Shown here: positions 41,512 to 55,621 of the stretch, piece after piece
Layout of the letters: every line of letters begins with the position of its first letter
How positions within the stretch are numbered: position 1 is the first letter of the stretch
Source: Channallabes apus
Lineage: Eukaryota; Chordata; Actinopteri; Siluriformes; Clariidae
Direction: 5' to 3'
Assembly (NCBI GenBank): GCA_030522415.1
Contig: CM060107.1
Coordinates: forward strand, 27,866,571-27,930,570
Length of the DNA stretch: 64,000 nucleotides
Position numbers and translations under genes: made by a program
Notes under the pieces: generated by a model
What the model saw: the letters and a program-made list of their open reading frames with translations, nothing else
The model's database searches: none
Told to the model about the DNA's origin: nothing

Positions 41512-44500
41512 CTAGAGAAGAACAAAGTTACAATGTGAGTAGGGAAGATTAACCATTCAATCACATGCTTGTCATTGGTTATCTAACATTACATGAATGA
41601 GCTTAATTTTTGAAAATAGACAGACATCAAAAGCTACAGCAGTCAACTTTATTTTTTTCAACATTATAGCATTTAAAAACAAATCAGACAAAGCTGTTTA
41701 ATAGTGAATGTTAGTTCTCACATGGGTGATTTTTGGATTTAAGTTAAAGGTGTCTTGATACAAAACAAGCAGAGAAGGGAACAATCAGTTGAAATTTTTT
41801 GATCATTAGACATAATTAGTTAAATGGACCTTTTTCATGTGCAGACTATCGAGTCCTGGAAAAAAAATTTTTGGTTCTGATTAATATCAGCAATTAAGAG
41901 TCAGTTACTTCGTTTGAAGCTATGTGAAATCGAATATGGATAAATTAATGTAAAAAAAATAATAAAAATCTGATGACCATCACCTATCACTAAATCAAAA
42001 TCACATGAAAAGGGTCTATTCATGACATTAACTGGACCTGGATATTCAGAGTAATCATGACCATGGACTATCAAACAGTGCTCTTTGGGTGACTGTGGTT
42101 AACCCTAGTGTGGTTCAGTTCAGTTAAAGAAGCATTCAGATTATCCAAGAGGACATCCAAGGGCAATACATGGTGAATTGGACAGCCTGTATGAAACTAC
42201 ACGCATAGATGGCTGCAAGGGTAAAGCTGTTAAGTGGTGAGGCATGCAAACCAGCTGTGGAGTGTGTAATTCAAAAAAATACCTCATGTGACAGAAAACC
42301 AACAGGTACCATTTGTGACGAAAGTTCTGCTTAAAGGCGCAGTTTGGGTTGTTTTCAAGTCTGTCTTAAACCAAAATTGAGGTGCAATTAAGTGAACTGA
42401 GAACTGATCTTTTGCAGACACCATGATGTCACTATCACTCACAACAGCAGAAGTGCTGTTAACCAACCTTAGGTTAATGTGTATTTTCATTGATAATTAT
42501 GTTTAATTACGTATTTCTGAGTCAAAAAATAAAGATTACCTGGGCCCAGTTTTCCAAAAGTAATCCAGTGGGATTTTGGATCATGGATTGGATAAAATCT
42601 TGGAAATGGGTTTTTCAAAAGTAAAAGAGGGATTCTGAATTAAGATCAGACCACGTAATCCAATCTTACATTTGATTTGGATCAAACCTGCCCTTTGGGT
42701 TATTCAAAACTTTGAACTCAGATTGGGATCTATTTGATCCAAAATAAACAGGATTATCCTGATCCCATCAGAAGGGTGGATTCAGTTGTGATTTTCACAC
42801 ACACACAGACACACACACACAGACACACACACAGACACACTTGCTTGCCCAACTACAGCAGAAAAACGTGCAGATGGAGATACATCTCCTAAAGGCAAAG
42901 ATGGAAAGTGCTGGTATCTGTCCTGTAAATGATTTTTGACAGTATTGTTTTTGTTATTTAACATTAGAACAAACAAAAAAAAATTTACTTTTTGCAGTGT
43001 TTCTGTTTCTTACAATTAAAACAAACAATGGTTATTTGTGGCCACTGGTATTTTGCCCACCTGTTGTTTTTTGCTAAGCCAGTAGGCTACACTGTTGGTT
43101 TCATTTAAGGCTATGGTAAACAGGATTTGGTAATCCTGAAATTTGATATTTGGATCACAGTGATCCAACCCAATGTTCCTTTAAAAAACTGTTATAAAAA
43201 TAAGATAGATCAGTTAATCCTGGATAGCAAAACATGGGATTTCCAAATCCGGACCAATTTGATCCAGATTAAATTTTTTGAAAAACTGGGCCCTGATGCT
43301 TTCACACACAGATAAAAGAGTAACCTAGCAATTGGTTGCTTCTGTTTTGCTAATTATGTTCATATGCAGTAATGTTTATTCAAAAGAGAATTAAGTGTGT
43401 AAAAACGGACAAAGAAAGTACTCAAATTAATTTGCAGTACTTTATCATAATGTGATTACCTCAGACGGTGTACAAATGTGATTTCTCCGGGATATGAGTA
43501 AATTTGCTAGCATTAGTTAATTTTGTGTTTGCATTGCAGATGAAACAATGTAATGAAATATGCTGTTCTTTACTCTTCATAAAATTATACTAAACTAATA
43601 ATTAAATTAGCCAGGATCATGATGGACGTCATGTGCAAAAGGTCAATAGTTCATAATTTTCCTGCTCTGCACATCGACCGTCAAGTTTGTTACCCGAAGC
43701 GCTAGTACAACTTAAGTAATCGGCCTAATTCCACAACCCTCGTTCTGTGCAAAACGCATTCCAACGTTCAGCTGAGACTCATATGAAGCTTCTAAATTGA
43801 ACTGGCATCTTTAAAAGTTACAGAATATTTAGTACAAATTGAACTCTTCTCTTACCCTGGAACTAGCCGTATGGCTAATCAGAAATAGTCATACATGCAT
43901 TTTTGCATAGAACAAGGTTTATGAAATTACTTTACTTACATTGTACTCATGTTACAGGTGACAAACTTCATGTCACCTAAAAATTTAAATTTTGACCCAG
44001 ATGACTTATATTGCCGGTGTGCAGAGCAGAAAAAATTATAACAACCAACAAGACTGACTGTAATGTACTTACTGTACATGCACCACAATTTAAGACAGGC
44101 TTAAGACACAATTGAAAAGCCCTTTAAGACTCTTGTTCCAACTATACATACCATTCACTCTACACTTTACATTGTGGAAATGAAGTCAGCATCCACATCT
44201 GTATATTTTATTCAGAGAAAAGATGGGCAAGGTGATATACACAGTGCATCTCAATAAATAATCTTGTGGAAAGGAGTGGGTTATTTCATAATTTAATTTA
44301 ACAAGTGCAACCTATAAATTTCTATATTTATTACACATCAAGTGAAATTATTCAAGATTTAATTAGTTTTAAAGAGTATGATGATTATGGTGTACAATTC
44401 ATGAAAATAAAAAATAGTATTTCAAAATATTGATTTAGTGGTGTGATACAGTATGTGACCAATACGTTTCATGTCTGCACTGTCACCATTAGAGGCCACT

Positions 44501-47500
44501 TTAAGGAATTTTGCCACACTGTTTTTTAAATAAGAACAGATTTCAGTCAGACTTTTTTTTTTTTTTAATGTACAAGCATTCAAAGCATTACATAAAATCT
44601 GTGAATAATTCATTATAAACGAACATGCAGTGACTGGACATGACAGTCAGCGGTTTCTCATCCAGCAGCAAACGAGACATGCGTGGTTATTTTTAACAAT
44701 GCTCCTCAAAACAGTAAGGGTTAGTTTGTGCAATGCAGGTAATTGCTACGGACACACTGCAAAAGCCCTAGGGTGAGTTATACAGATACCTTTTATGCGT
44801 TTTCCTATTTTTTTCTTCATCAAACCTTAGAAGAAGGGCAGGGAGAAGGGTTAAGGTACAAGAGAGCTTCTGAATGTTTAAACAGCCAACAGCAGACAAT
44901 CATACACTGTACTGTCAAAAAGAGACATGCTGCTTTAAGCTCTTAGATGCGCACAAACTTCCTGTTAAGCTATTACAAAGTTATAAAATACTGAAGTCTT
45001 TCAACGGTGATTTTAAAAATGTAATGAGTCATATTCCTTTTTTAGGTTACCTTTTCATACATGAACAAAAGGTTGCAGTATTTTCCTCACCACAGGGTAA
45101 GAATTCCACCCACTGTTCATACCTAATGCCATAGTATACAAAAGGGTTTTCCCTATGCTATATGTTCCATCTCTTGCATGTTACATGGCTTGTGTTTATA
45201 CTTGTTAACACGTATATTGCCACATGCCACAAGACTCTTTCATTCCTCAAAATAACCTAAATGTTTAATATTGACAAAACTGATTAATACCGACAGTGCA
45301 ATCCAAAATTCTTGCTCATCATATCTGAGCTCTTAAATAATTAATGTGCATCACAAACATACAGTATATGCAGGCCAGATAAGCTCTTCAAGATCATGGC
45401 TTTTCTAGTTCTTTATTGCTTCTTATTATTGTTTTTTATGTTTGAATGAAGTATAAAAGTAAAAAGTAAAACAAGTCTTTGCCCAAATGCCAAGTCATAA
45501 ATTAAACTTTACCCATCCTAACCACCAGATCAGAGAACATCACCTTGATTATATTAGCTGGATTTCATCAACATGCACAAAGGGGCCAGAGTTGGGTCCA
45601 ACTCCCTTTCCCTTATCTGAGTGGAATCCAACTCTTGACCCTTTTTGCATGCTGATGGATGATTTCCCTTATCTCATTCAAGGCTATGGCTCAGTCCAAC
45701 AGACCCTGCAATCAAACAAGCATCAGGCTTGTGGCATTTATGGTCGAGTGGGTTTCGCTTACTGTACTTCTGCTCACTGTTAACCTGTAGAATTACTCAA
45801 GACTACCAATCATTAACCACTTGCCATTGATGGACAAAGGCAGCAGAACTTTCCGACTATCAGACTATGCAGAATAAATCCATTAAGACTGCTATTTGTG
45901 GAAAATGCTCTTATTGAGTACACTAGGATCATGAAGATCTCGAAGTCGCAGGAATTGCTTCCCTGTACCTATTGGGGAAAAAAGCATCTTCTGAAAGTTC
46001 TTTATCATAGTGTAGCTAAATTACAAACACCACAGGCAGACACATGTCCATCACTGTAAAAAAAAAAAAAAAAAAACCTTGGAGGCTTTCTTCTTTGAAC
46101 CAGGTTCCAATTAGAAATAATTAATTTAACAACTGCAAACAATATGATGCTACTGAGGCACAGATGAGGGCAGAACCACCTAGAACTATTAGAAGTCTAT
46201 TGTATGAACAAGCCACCCTCTGAGGAATGTATACTTTCCTGTCTGCTCGTGTGTATTATTGTGAGAAATGCCAGTAGAGGGAGTCTTTGCTGCTGCTACT
46301 CGTATTGTTACCATTGCACCCTCTGCAGGTTCTACAAGGATAACATTGTCTCCAAACATACCTAAATTGAGTGGGATCCTCATGACTCATGACCTTGATC
46401 ATTCAGATCCAGCATTAATCTAGTGAAAACCTGGCAAGATGATTCCAGGGAAACATGTATAAGAAATGCATTTTGACCGTAGGATGGTCATGGTGTGTTT
46501 GTGCACATCCGTTATACACAAATGCATTTTCCATTTCCCTTGAACTAAAGGATCAATTAACCAAATAAAAAAAATAAAGAAAGAAAGAAAGAAAAATGGT
46601 AGAAAATAGCTTTTATATTTTATATAATGCACTTACTGCTTGATGCATTCTGGTATTGATACATATTCCATTGGCACAAGCTCAGCGAGGTCTGCCAAAC
46701 TGTACACATACTTTATTTTCTGGCTAAATTTGGAGCTGGAAAACAAACAAACAAAATGAAAAGACAGAGTATGTAAATTGTTATGTTGTAAGCAAACCAA
46801 TACAATGACATGCAAGGAATAAGGACTAACCTTATAAAAGGTTTTGTGATGGTCAGGAGTGTGCGGATGAACCAAGAGGGATGGACAATAATCAAAGACT
46901 TCAGATTTTTTCTCAGTCTATACACAAGAATATGGGAAATTTCAACAAGACATAATACAGAAATAATACGAAAGAACACAATGAAAAATATTGTTGAAAC
47001 TTTATCAGTACAATTTGAGGTAAATTAAACCATGATCAACATTGCAGCATTATTAGGGCTTCTTCTGCAAAAACTTTATTATACATGTTTACTGCACATC
47101 ACTAGGACAATTATTTCTAATCTGATAAAAGTGTTTTTAAAAAGTTTTTGAAACACAAGAAAAGCTTTTTAAACCAGATAGAATGATTTAGCAAAACTCA
47201 CCTTCGGTCTATCTGCTGATAGCACTTCCTCAGCCAGCCCACACTAGGCATCTTACGGCGAGAGGTGGCACCATTCAGGTACACGATCATGTAGTTCTCA
47301 GCCACTAACAGCTCCAGGGTGCCTATTACATACCTGGTTCCAAGAGGATCAACATTTTTATTCTTGGCATTTATGTACAAACTCACATAATGCAAAAAAA
47401 CACATGAAAGCTAGCTGCTCTTAATTGTAACTTTATTTTACATGAACTCACTTGAAAAGATTGTCCATGATGTATCTGTAGTTTGGTTGATTGCTCTCAG

Positions 47501-50500
47501 GCATGAAACAAACCGCAAAGACGATAATAGCATTCAGTCCATCTCCGTAATAACCTACAAAAGTTGGGAGAAGTTCTGAACATTTTGTCTGAACAAATGA
47601 TTTGTACGACAGAATAAATCATCAATAGTATTCCATACACTATTTCTGTTAATAACAGTTTGAGCATATAGGCACTGCCCACTAGGGCTGCACGATATTA
47701 GGAAAATATGCGATATGTTGCTGAATATTGCGATAACGATATTTCTTGCGATATAACATTTCCCTAGAGAAATGCATTTTTTTATTATTATTTAAAATAA
47801 TTTATATATGTAATGATCATACTAAAATAAACAGGTAATAGATATTCGTCTGATGTAATTAAATCTAATTCAGGCTAAAAAGAAACTATATGTCAAGGAA
47901 GTTCAAACACTATGAATGACTTAAAACCCTCAGCAGATATTCTGACTTCTGGTTTGCTGTTACTATAAACCTGCCAACACAATATGAATTACTTTCAAAC
48001 ATTACTTTTTGTTTACGTGTAACCATACACTCATCGATTTCATTTATCGCAATTCTTTGAGATACAGATATTGCGTATACCATTATCACGATAACGATAA
48101 TTTTTCGATATATTGTGCAGCCCTACTGCCCCCGAAAGAGCGGTTCAAGGAGTAAGAGATGTCATTTTGATACATGGACTGGCCATCTTTATCTTTATAC
48201 TTCTTTGAGATGTGCTGGAGAGGGCTTTACAAAGTGGTCAAACTCTCCTTTCATCAATCTTCAAGATATTAATGAGAAATTAACGTGACTCTGGCACACC
48301 CCAGAGAAAGACTGATGCTGGCTTTTGTATCTGACGGCTCTGGAACATATTGATGTATGGCTACCATAAGCCTTAAATTGCATCTGTAGATGCAGCAACG
48401 TGTTACCAGAGAAAGGTTTACCAAAGTGTTCACGAGCCCACATCACAACAACAACTACAGAAGCATGATGGTTTGTAAGACAGTGATGGCCGATGTATAG
48501 GAAATCAAGCTTATTCAGAAGTTTTTTTCGGCCCCGTCTCTACGCATTCAGATCTGAAAGGTTTCCTTAAAGGTCTTCTTGATGCGTACAAACATAGGGG
48601 GAACATTATCCTGAAAGTACTGGATAATTTAATAGTTGATCTGTTAGCAAATCAGAGTCTGTGGTCTTCAGTGGCCATCCTATTCACTGTATCTGAACTG
48701 AATAGACAACATTGGGGCAGATTCTGAGCCCCCTGAAAAACTAATATACATCTACCCTCCCCAAACCAGCATTAGTATAGTGTTAATAATAAAATGCTCC
48801 ATGAGGGTATTTGTGAGGGCAGAAGAGATATATGGCCGATGATAAATAAATACATAATTAAATTCAATTATTCCCAACAGTAACCTATTTATCCTGGATT
48901 CATTACTGACCTCCATGGCTGATGACTCTCTTGTAGGGCTCAATGGCCGTCATATCGACCCGGTGGTCCTGCTCTCCAATACGGAAGACCCTCCAGTGCC
49001 GGCTATCATCCCGCTCCTCATAGGCTGAATATTCATTAACTGATTCCACTCCTTTTTGCAGCATGTCAGTGCTTTTGGGTTTTGGGAGATCATCTGAAAG
49101 GCAGAATAATGAAGTCAGAGACAAGCATGTGTGCATTTGATTTTACCTGTAACTGTTTCTTCTGTAGTTACTCCTTATTAATTAACCACTGCTATTATTA
49201 TTCAATATCTTGACAAATTCAAATTCCTCTCACACTACAATAGATTCTTATTTATACAAATAGATGTTAATAGATTGTTATTTATACAAAATGTTAAGAT
49301 TTTATTAACAACTAAGAAATACTTAATTTGCTTAAACATCTGCTACCTGATAAAACCTTTGCTGCCTAAATCAAAAGGAAATTCTTTTGACTGGCATCAC
49401 TTCAGAAGAAGGATTTTAGAAGAAATGCTATGATTCCTAATGCTTCCAGCTCTGCTTCAAGGAACAAATAACTAGTGTAAACCTACTGATATTAATAACA
49501 GATTTTCCTTTAAAGAATGCTGCACATAACTGAACTTTCCATATTTTGTCTTTGAAAAAACAGACAGAACCCAAGCCAACGGTTTTATAAACTTGCAATA
49601 TTCACTGAAATTTACTGGGTGATTCACAGATACTGATTAGCAAACATGCAACAGTGATATATTCTGATAATAACATGGGGGGGGGATCAGTATGGACCAT
49701 TGACTGAACTAGGAATCACTTGAAGTGCTTAATCAATTAACAGGTATGTGGAGAAAAAAAAAACTAAATAAATAAATAAAGAATTAACAGGAATGTGCAA
49801 AAATCAGCTTGATTTGGCATGAACAGTCACCCAGGGAACCTTACCACAGAGGGCAGGCCAGAGGCCTACTCCCAACCACTAGGAGGAAACAATCCATCCA
49901 GGACAGTGAGAAGATGGCAGCAGAGTGGAAACACAAAACAAGAACACTATTTAACCAAGAGGTAATATATAAGGGCTTCTTGGACTCACTATCCTGATGA
50001 GAGATCACTTGAGAAGAACTTCAGGAATGCCTAAGAGCTTAGAGTCATACCTAAAGCTAACTAGAGAATTATAAAAGTGAATCTTACAATACAGTAGACC
50101 TGAAAAGTTTTTTGAATCTTACCTTCCCATTCAAATTCATTGCTGTTGTCTGACGGAGTGTCCATGCCATCCAGATCTAACTCTGTGCTTTCATCCAGGT
50201 CATCAGAATGCAGAGAGCCCTCACTGCGATCAAGGTTCAGGCTGATATCTGGGGCCAACAGTCTTTTCTTTCTGGTCTTCCCCTTGTTCGATTCATACTG
50301 TGGAGCTACAGAATAATAAGGATACTTAATATTACACCTTACAAGATTTTTATTTTGTTATTTATTTTTTTAAAAACCACAATTTTTGTGTTGGAATGTT
50401 CACAATGCCATGTTTTTCTTATTAATGAATTTCCCAATACATGACATTAAATTACTTTAAGCATGACCATTAGGCCAAAGCAAAACATTCAAATAAATAG

Positions 50501-53500
50501 AGTATCTTTTAAACATGGAAAGTCTCAGATCTTGCCTTAAGGCATGTGAATTCATTATTTATGGTTTGTTATCTGGTATCTGAGCACATCTCTTTATTCT
50601 AGAAAGGCCACCTTTTATGGAAATACAATTATTTGCTTACTTTTTCAGTCATTTAATGGCTGGCAGGTGTTTGGGACATGCATGCTCTAATACAACTTTA
50701 GGAAAAATATTCATTCATTCATTTTCTATACCGCTAGGAAAAATATGTTTCAGAAATTCAGATCAACTGCCTAGTCATTCCTCTTTCTGTTGCTTAGATA
50801 ATGCTAATCAAAATACTGCTTGCTAATATGAATGGTTATCTCCTCCATCTCTATATTTAAAATAATGCATTTGTCAAAATAAACAAATAAATAACACATT
50901 GTTAAAACATTCTGGCAGTATATCTGTGGCCCATACCAGAATCTTCCTCCTCAGATGTATGGGTGAAGAGATGTTCGTCATGATGAATTTCCCCTTCTTC
51001 AGGTAGTGGTCTTCAAATTTAGTGAGAAAATTAAGTGAAACTTGTAAACTAAATATTTGTTTAACATATAGGGCTTCAAAAAGAGTTCACATATATTGCT
51101 ACTTAATATTACACAAGTAAATCAAAGAAAAAAATGTACCAATCAAATATAATAAAACATAAAAAAATTTACAGTAGAATCATTGGAAGAAACACACGAA
51201 AAAACATTGATATTTAATTACCTGGGGAAGTCCTCATCCTGCCACTCCTCTTTAAACTCCATTCCTTCCATTCGCAATCGAGCTTCTGTAGTGCTGGCTG
51301 ACTCATGTTGTTCAAAACTATAACATAAAAGACAAAATAAAATACAATCACTATCTTGGCAGCAATCTTGGTTTTGACCAGAGACTGGGTGCCTTGAAAC
51401 CAGAGCTTTTGTTGGCTTCAGTGTCTGTTTTCCTGGAATCAATATCTTATAGCTGGGTCACTCATAACTAAACTAGGCTTGCTGAGCCTTAATGTGACTC
51501 AATGCTGCTCCACCTGGATCATCCTACAGTCATCCTGAAGGATTTATGTAATTTAGTATATAGAAACAACAGTCATTTATTTAAGACATAAAGGTCTGAC
51601 CATCCTGGAAAAATGAAACAACTGTATGCATAATGTCTGTAAGTGCAGTTGCAAAACTGGTACAAAAGGTACAAACTCTTCGAAGTCTGAACAATAAAAA
51701 GGACAACAAAGAATAATACAAATTTCAACAGCTTTTCATTAAAAAGTGGCATAACAAAGATTTTTGTTTAATTTGTAGATTCTCATTATCACTTTAATTG
51801 ATAAAAGACCTGGCAGGGGAAATCTATCTACATAATTGCAGTCTCCAATGTGATTATATGAAAATATGATTAAAATATTCTGACTTTTTGCTGTTTGCGA
51901 TTAAAGCAATTATGATTGCAGTAGCCTGTTTGTAGGATGAGGTTTTGTAATCATTGAACAATACAAACTTCGGTTTATGTGTACATTATATGGTGGAGGA
52001 AACTGTAAATCATATCATAAAAACAATTATTGACAAAAAATTGACATCTTAATTGACAAAAGGCATTGCACGAGTGATGATGATAATAGACGGTTAACTA
52101 TATGCATCACTCCACATCCCAGGTGTTCTAATAACTGCTCATTACATTAAAGCTGCGCTGTTTTGTTTACACCTAAGGCGAGCTACACAGTTAACTACCT
52201 CCTAACACAAGGCTGAATCCCAAAACCCTCTCATCCATGTATCAAGGGAACTACTTAATGTGCATTATAAATGATCGTACACCTTACATAGTGCACTAGT
52301 TTTCCTTTTAATGCTCTCTGGGATTTTACCCTGAAACTTAACATAGTTGATATTCTATAAGTGTACTAAGTGAAAATTCAAAGGGAAACTTTACAGAACT
52401 GTCCACCACCTCCATGGTATATCATCCTTACTTTTTGGCTACATAGTACAGGTAAAACTACTTTCACCCCTTCGGGTGCTTTCCATCAGTCGCAGTTAGT
52501 TAGTTCAGTCATTCGAGTAAGGATGCATGTTGGCCAAGTAAACTAACTAGGTATACAAACAAATCACAATCTGTTGATAAATTGTGTTTGTAGACCTGTT
52601 GTATAAAAGCAATATCACACTCGAGGTTGTGCTCTTGCACTGGTTATCAGCAAGGTTGTTATGCCATAGGCAGCTGTGCTGATACGCAGTGCAACAGCAA
52701 TCCCTCTAAGTAAATCGTGAGGGAAATAATAAGAAAACAAAAAAAATGCTATGATCTTTTGCCTTTATTAAATGGTAAAATGAACAAAATGATTTGCAGA
52801 AATTATTCATCCTGTGTATACTATACAGTATGTATGATCAGTAAAGTCAGTTGTATTTTTATTTCTTGTACATTTGCCACAAAATATATCTTAACATAAT
52901 TTTGACAAACAAAAATAAGTACTGAAAACAATTGTAAAAATTTTTTTTCATAAGGACGTCATAAGGACGATTAAAGGACGACTTCATATAGCACTCTCAG
53001 AAAAAAACGGTTATCCATTTCAAAGATGGCTCTCAGATGTGAGGATGGAAAAAAAACAACAACACTGGCTCACTGTCTCACAAAGCTAATTACCATGCCA
53101 TCCATGTCCGCTATCAAGTAAACCTCCTTGCCTAGTAGCAAGTCAAATAAAGCTAATTAATGAACATTTAATCACAGGCCACCTTTAAGTTCATATTCTC
53201 CTGGTATGTCTATATTTTTCCTCAGCTTCACAGAGAATAGCAACTCAGCAGAAGCAAATGAAAATTTCACAATTTGTTTGTCAAACCATCAGAATGTCTG
53301 AATCAGACCTATTAACATTTGAGTGCCCTGTGGAGAGGGCATTGGAGGTCTGACTTCCTTATTTTAGACCCACTGAAGAAATGAGATATATCGGAATTAA
53401 TAATAGACATGCACCTAAAGGAAATGGAGAGACTTGAAATGCATTCTGTACAGTACGATTTGAAAACAAGAAACTAAGGCAAAAAAAATGTTATGTTATA

Positions 53501-55407
53501 AAACCTAATCTGGAATGATATTTCTCCTCCAGTACTTCACAGGCTGACTGCTTGATGCTGATGTGCATGGTAGGGTAGTTCTTGTGTATTTGCATAACAC
53601 ACCTGATGACATAATGTGATAAAGTAATTGTCTTATGCATTTCTATATTCTAGTTTTTCCAGTATGATCAGTTGCTGATTACTAAGTTTCCTATACTAAA
53701 AGAACACTATATTACTTTCACACTATACGTCATGGTATCTTTCTAGAGAACAGGTTGAACAGATTATGCTGTCCTGCGCAGTTTTGTTGTTTTCCAGCAA
53801 ACTAGTAGCATTTCCTAAGTTTAGGTGGGTGTGTCAGAACAGAGAAATCCATAATATTTTTATGTAAGAGGATGTGTGCCAATATTGATCACCACAAAAT
53901 AATAAACAAAACCACCAAAACAAGAAACACTACATAAATTCCCGATAATGTGTATATTACCTGTAATACATTTTAGCCTTTTGTGGTTAAATAAGTACTC
54001 AGATACACAGTTTAATTTTGATTTTTTTTGTGTGATTAATTGTGCAGCACTAATGTAACATCTGATTATAAGAAATGTATATTTCAAGTGGCACTGTGGC
54101 CTTCATCTTCGAAGCCAGGGTTCGAATCCTGCCTTAGGATCTGCATGGGTGTATTTTACATGTTGTCCTTGACCCTTTACAGGATAAGTGGTACAAGGAA
54201 TGAATGAGAGAGTGTTATGTTTTCCATCATTACTGTTGATTATTGTCTTATTTACATAACTGGTACTGTTTTTTTTCCACTTACTGTTTGTTGCACTCGA
54301 AGGGTGCTTTCACACCTACAGCATTTGGTGCGCACCAAACGTGTTTGGTCCCTTGGTTCAGTTCGTTTTTTGTTGATTTGAATGCAATCTCGGTACTTTG
54401 GTGCGCACCAAATCAATCGATCCGAGACCTGCCTGAAGGGGTGGTCTCGGACCGCTTTATCCGCTCTACTTTGGTACAGTTCGTCTGGTGTGAAAGTAAC
54501 CAAACATAATCTGATGAAACGGTATAGTTTAATGCACTTTGGGTATAAGATACGGGTTGCGGGTAAAATTATTTTCCACTCCTGATGACTCGAATAACTT
54601 TTTCAAGCGACTCGCGATGAAATCAAACCGCGGAGAAACGTGGAGTGCCGAAGAAATTGAGTGCCGAAGAAATTAAGTGCCTCTCTGTATTCACATTAAA
54701 GATGGAAAAATGTGTGGCTGGGCTGTTTCGATTGGCCAACGGATTACCTGATGGATCTGCAGGAAGATCGCCGGCTAATAACAAAGTGATCATTCAGGAG
54801 GAGGGCACGTCTCGATGAATAAACCAGGAAACTGGCGACATGAATAAACCAGGAAACTGGTTTGGAGTCGCAGCCGCGAATCGTGTTCGAAATTAATTAT
54901 CTGAAAATAATGATTTGCACGTACAATGCAGTGCACGAGGATCAGCACCATGAGCGCAAAGCAAAGCTGTTCCTCCATGATTATTGAAAGTGTCGCGATT
55001 TTCTGAAAATAGTCTGTTTCCGGTGCCGATGGGCTTCACGGTCTATTTTGGTTCGTTTAGAACTCTGCATATGTGAAAGTAAACCGTACCCACGTCTGTT
55101 TACTACATTGTAACATTTTTCTGACTGGTGCGGACTAAAGCAATCGAACTATAGGTGTGAAAGCACCCTAACTGTACGTATTCCTTTCTATTTGAATCCT
55201 TTTGGTTTATGCCGACAGTTGCTCTTGTATTCACATTTACCCAAACCTCACAAAAAAGCATCATGCCTTGACAATGTCCATATGACTTGTATGTGACTAT
55301 TGTGACTAGGGCTGCAACTAACGATTATTTTGATAATCGATTAGTTGGTCGATTATTGTTTCGATTAATCGGATAAAAGCTACACGCTTCTTTAATTTGA
55401 TGTTTTG

Positions 55408-55481
<74 letters not shown>

Positions 55482-55508
55482 AAACATTATATATATAAAC
55501 AAATATTA

Positions 55509-55547
<39 letters not shown>

Positions 55548-55568
55548 TAATATCAACTTGCCATCTGC

Positions 55569-55621
<53 letters not shown>

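Noticed and set aside
46633..46638. TAA after CIKQ as the bnip2 stop codon
   Set aside because: It overlaps a consensus GTAAGT donor, and a matching phase-2 acceptor at 41511 continues with IDQEMHGKG, resembling the mammalian C-terminus.
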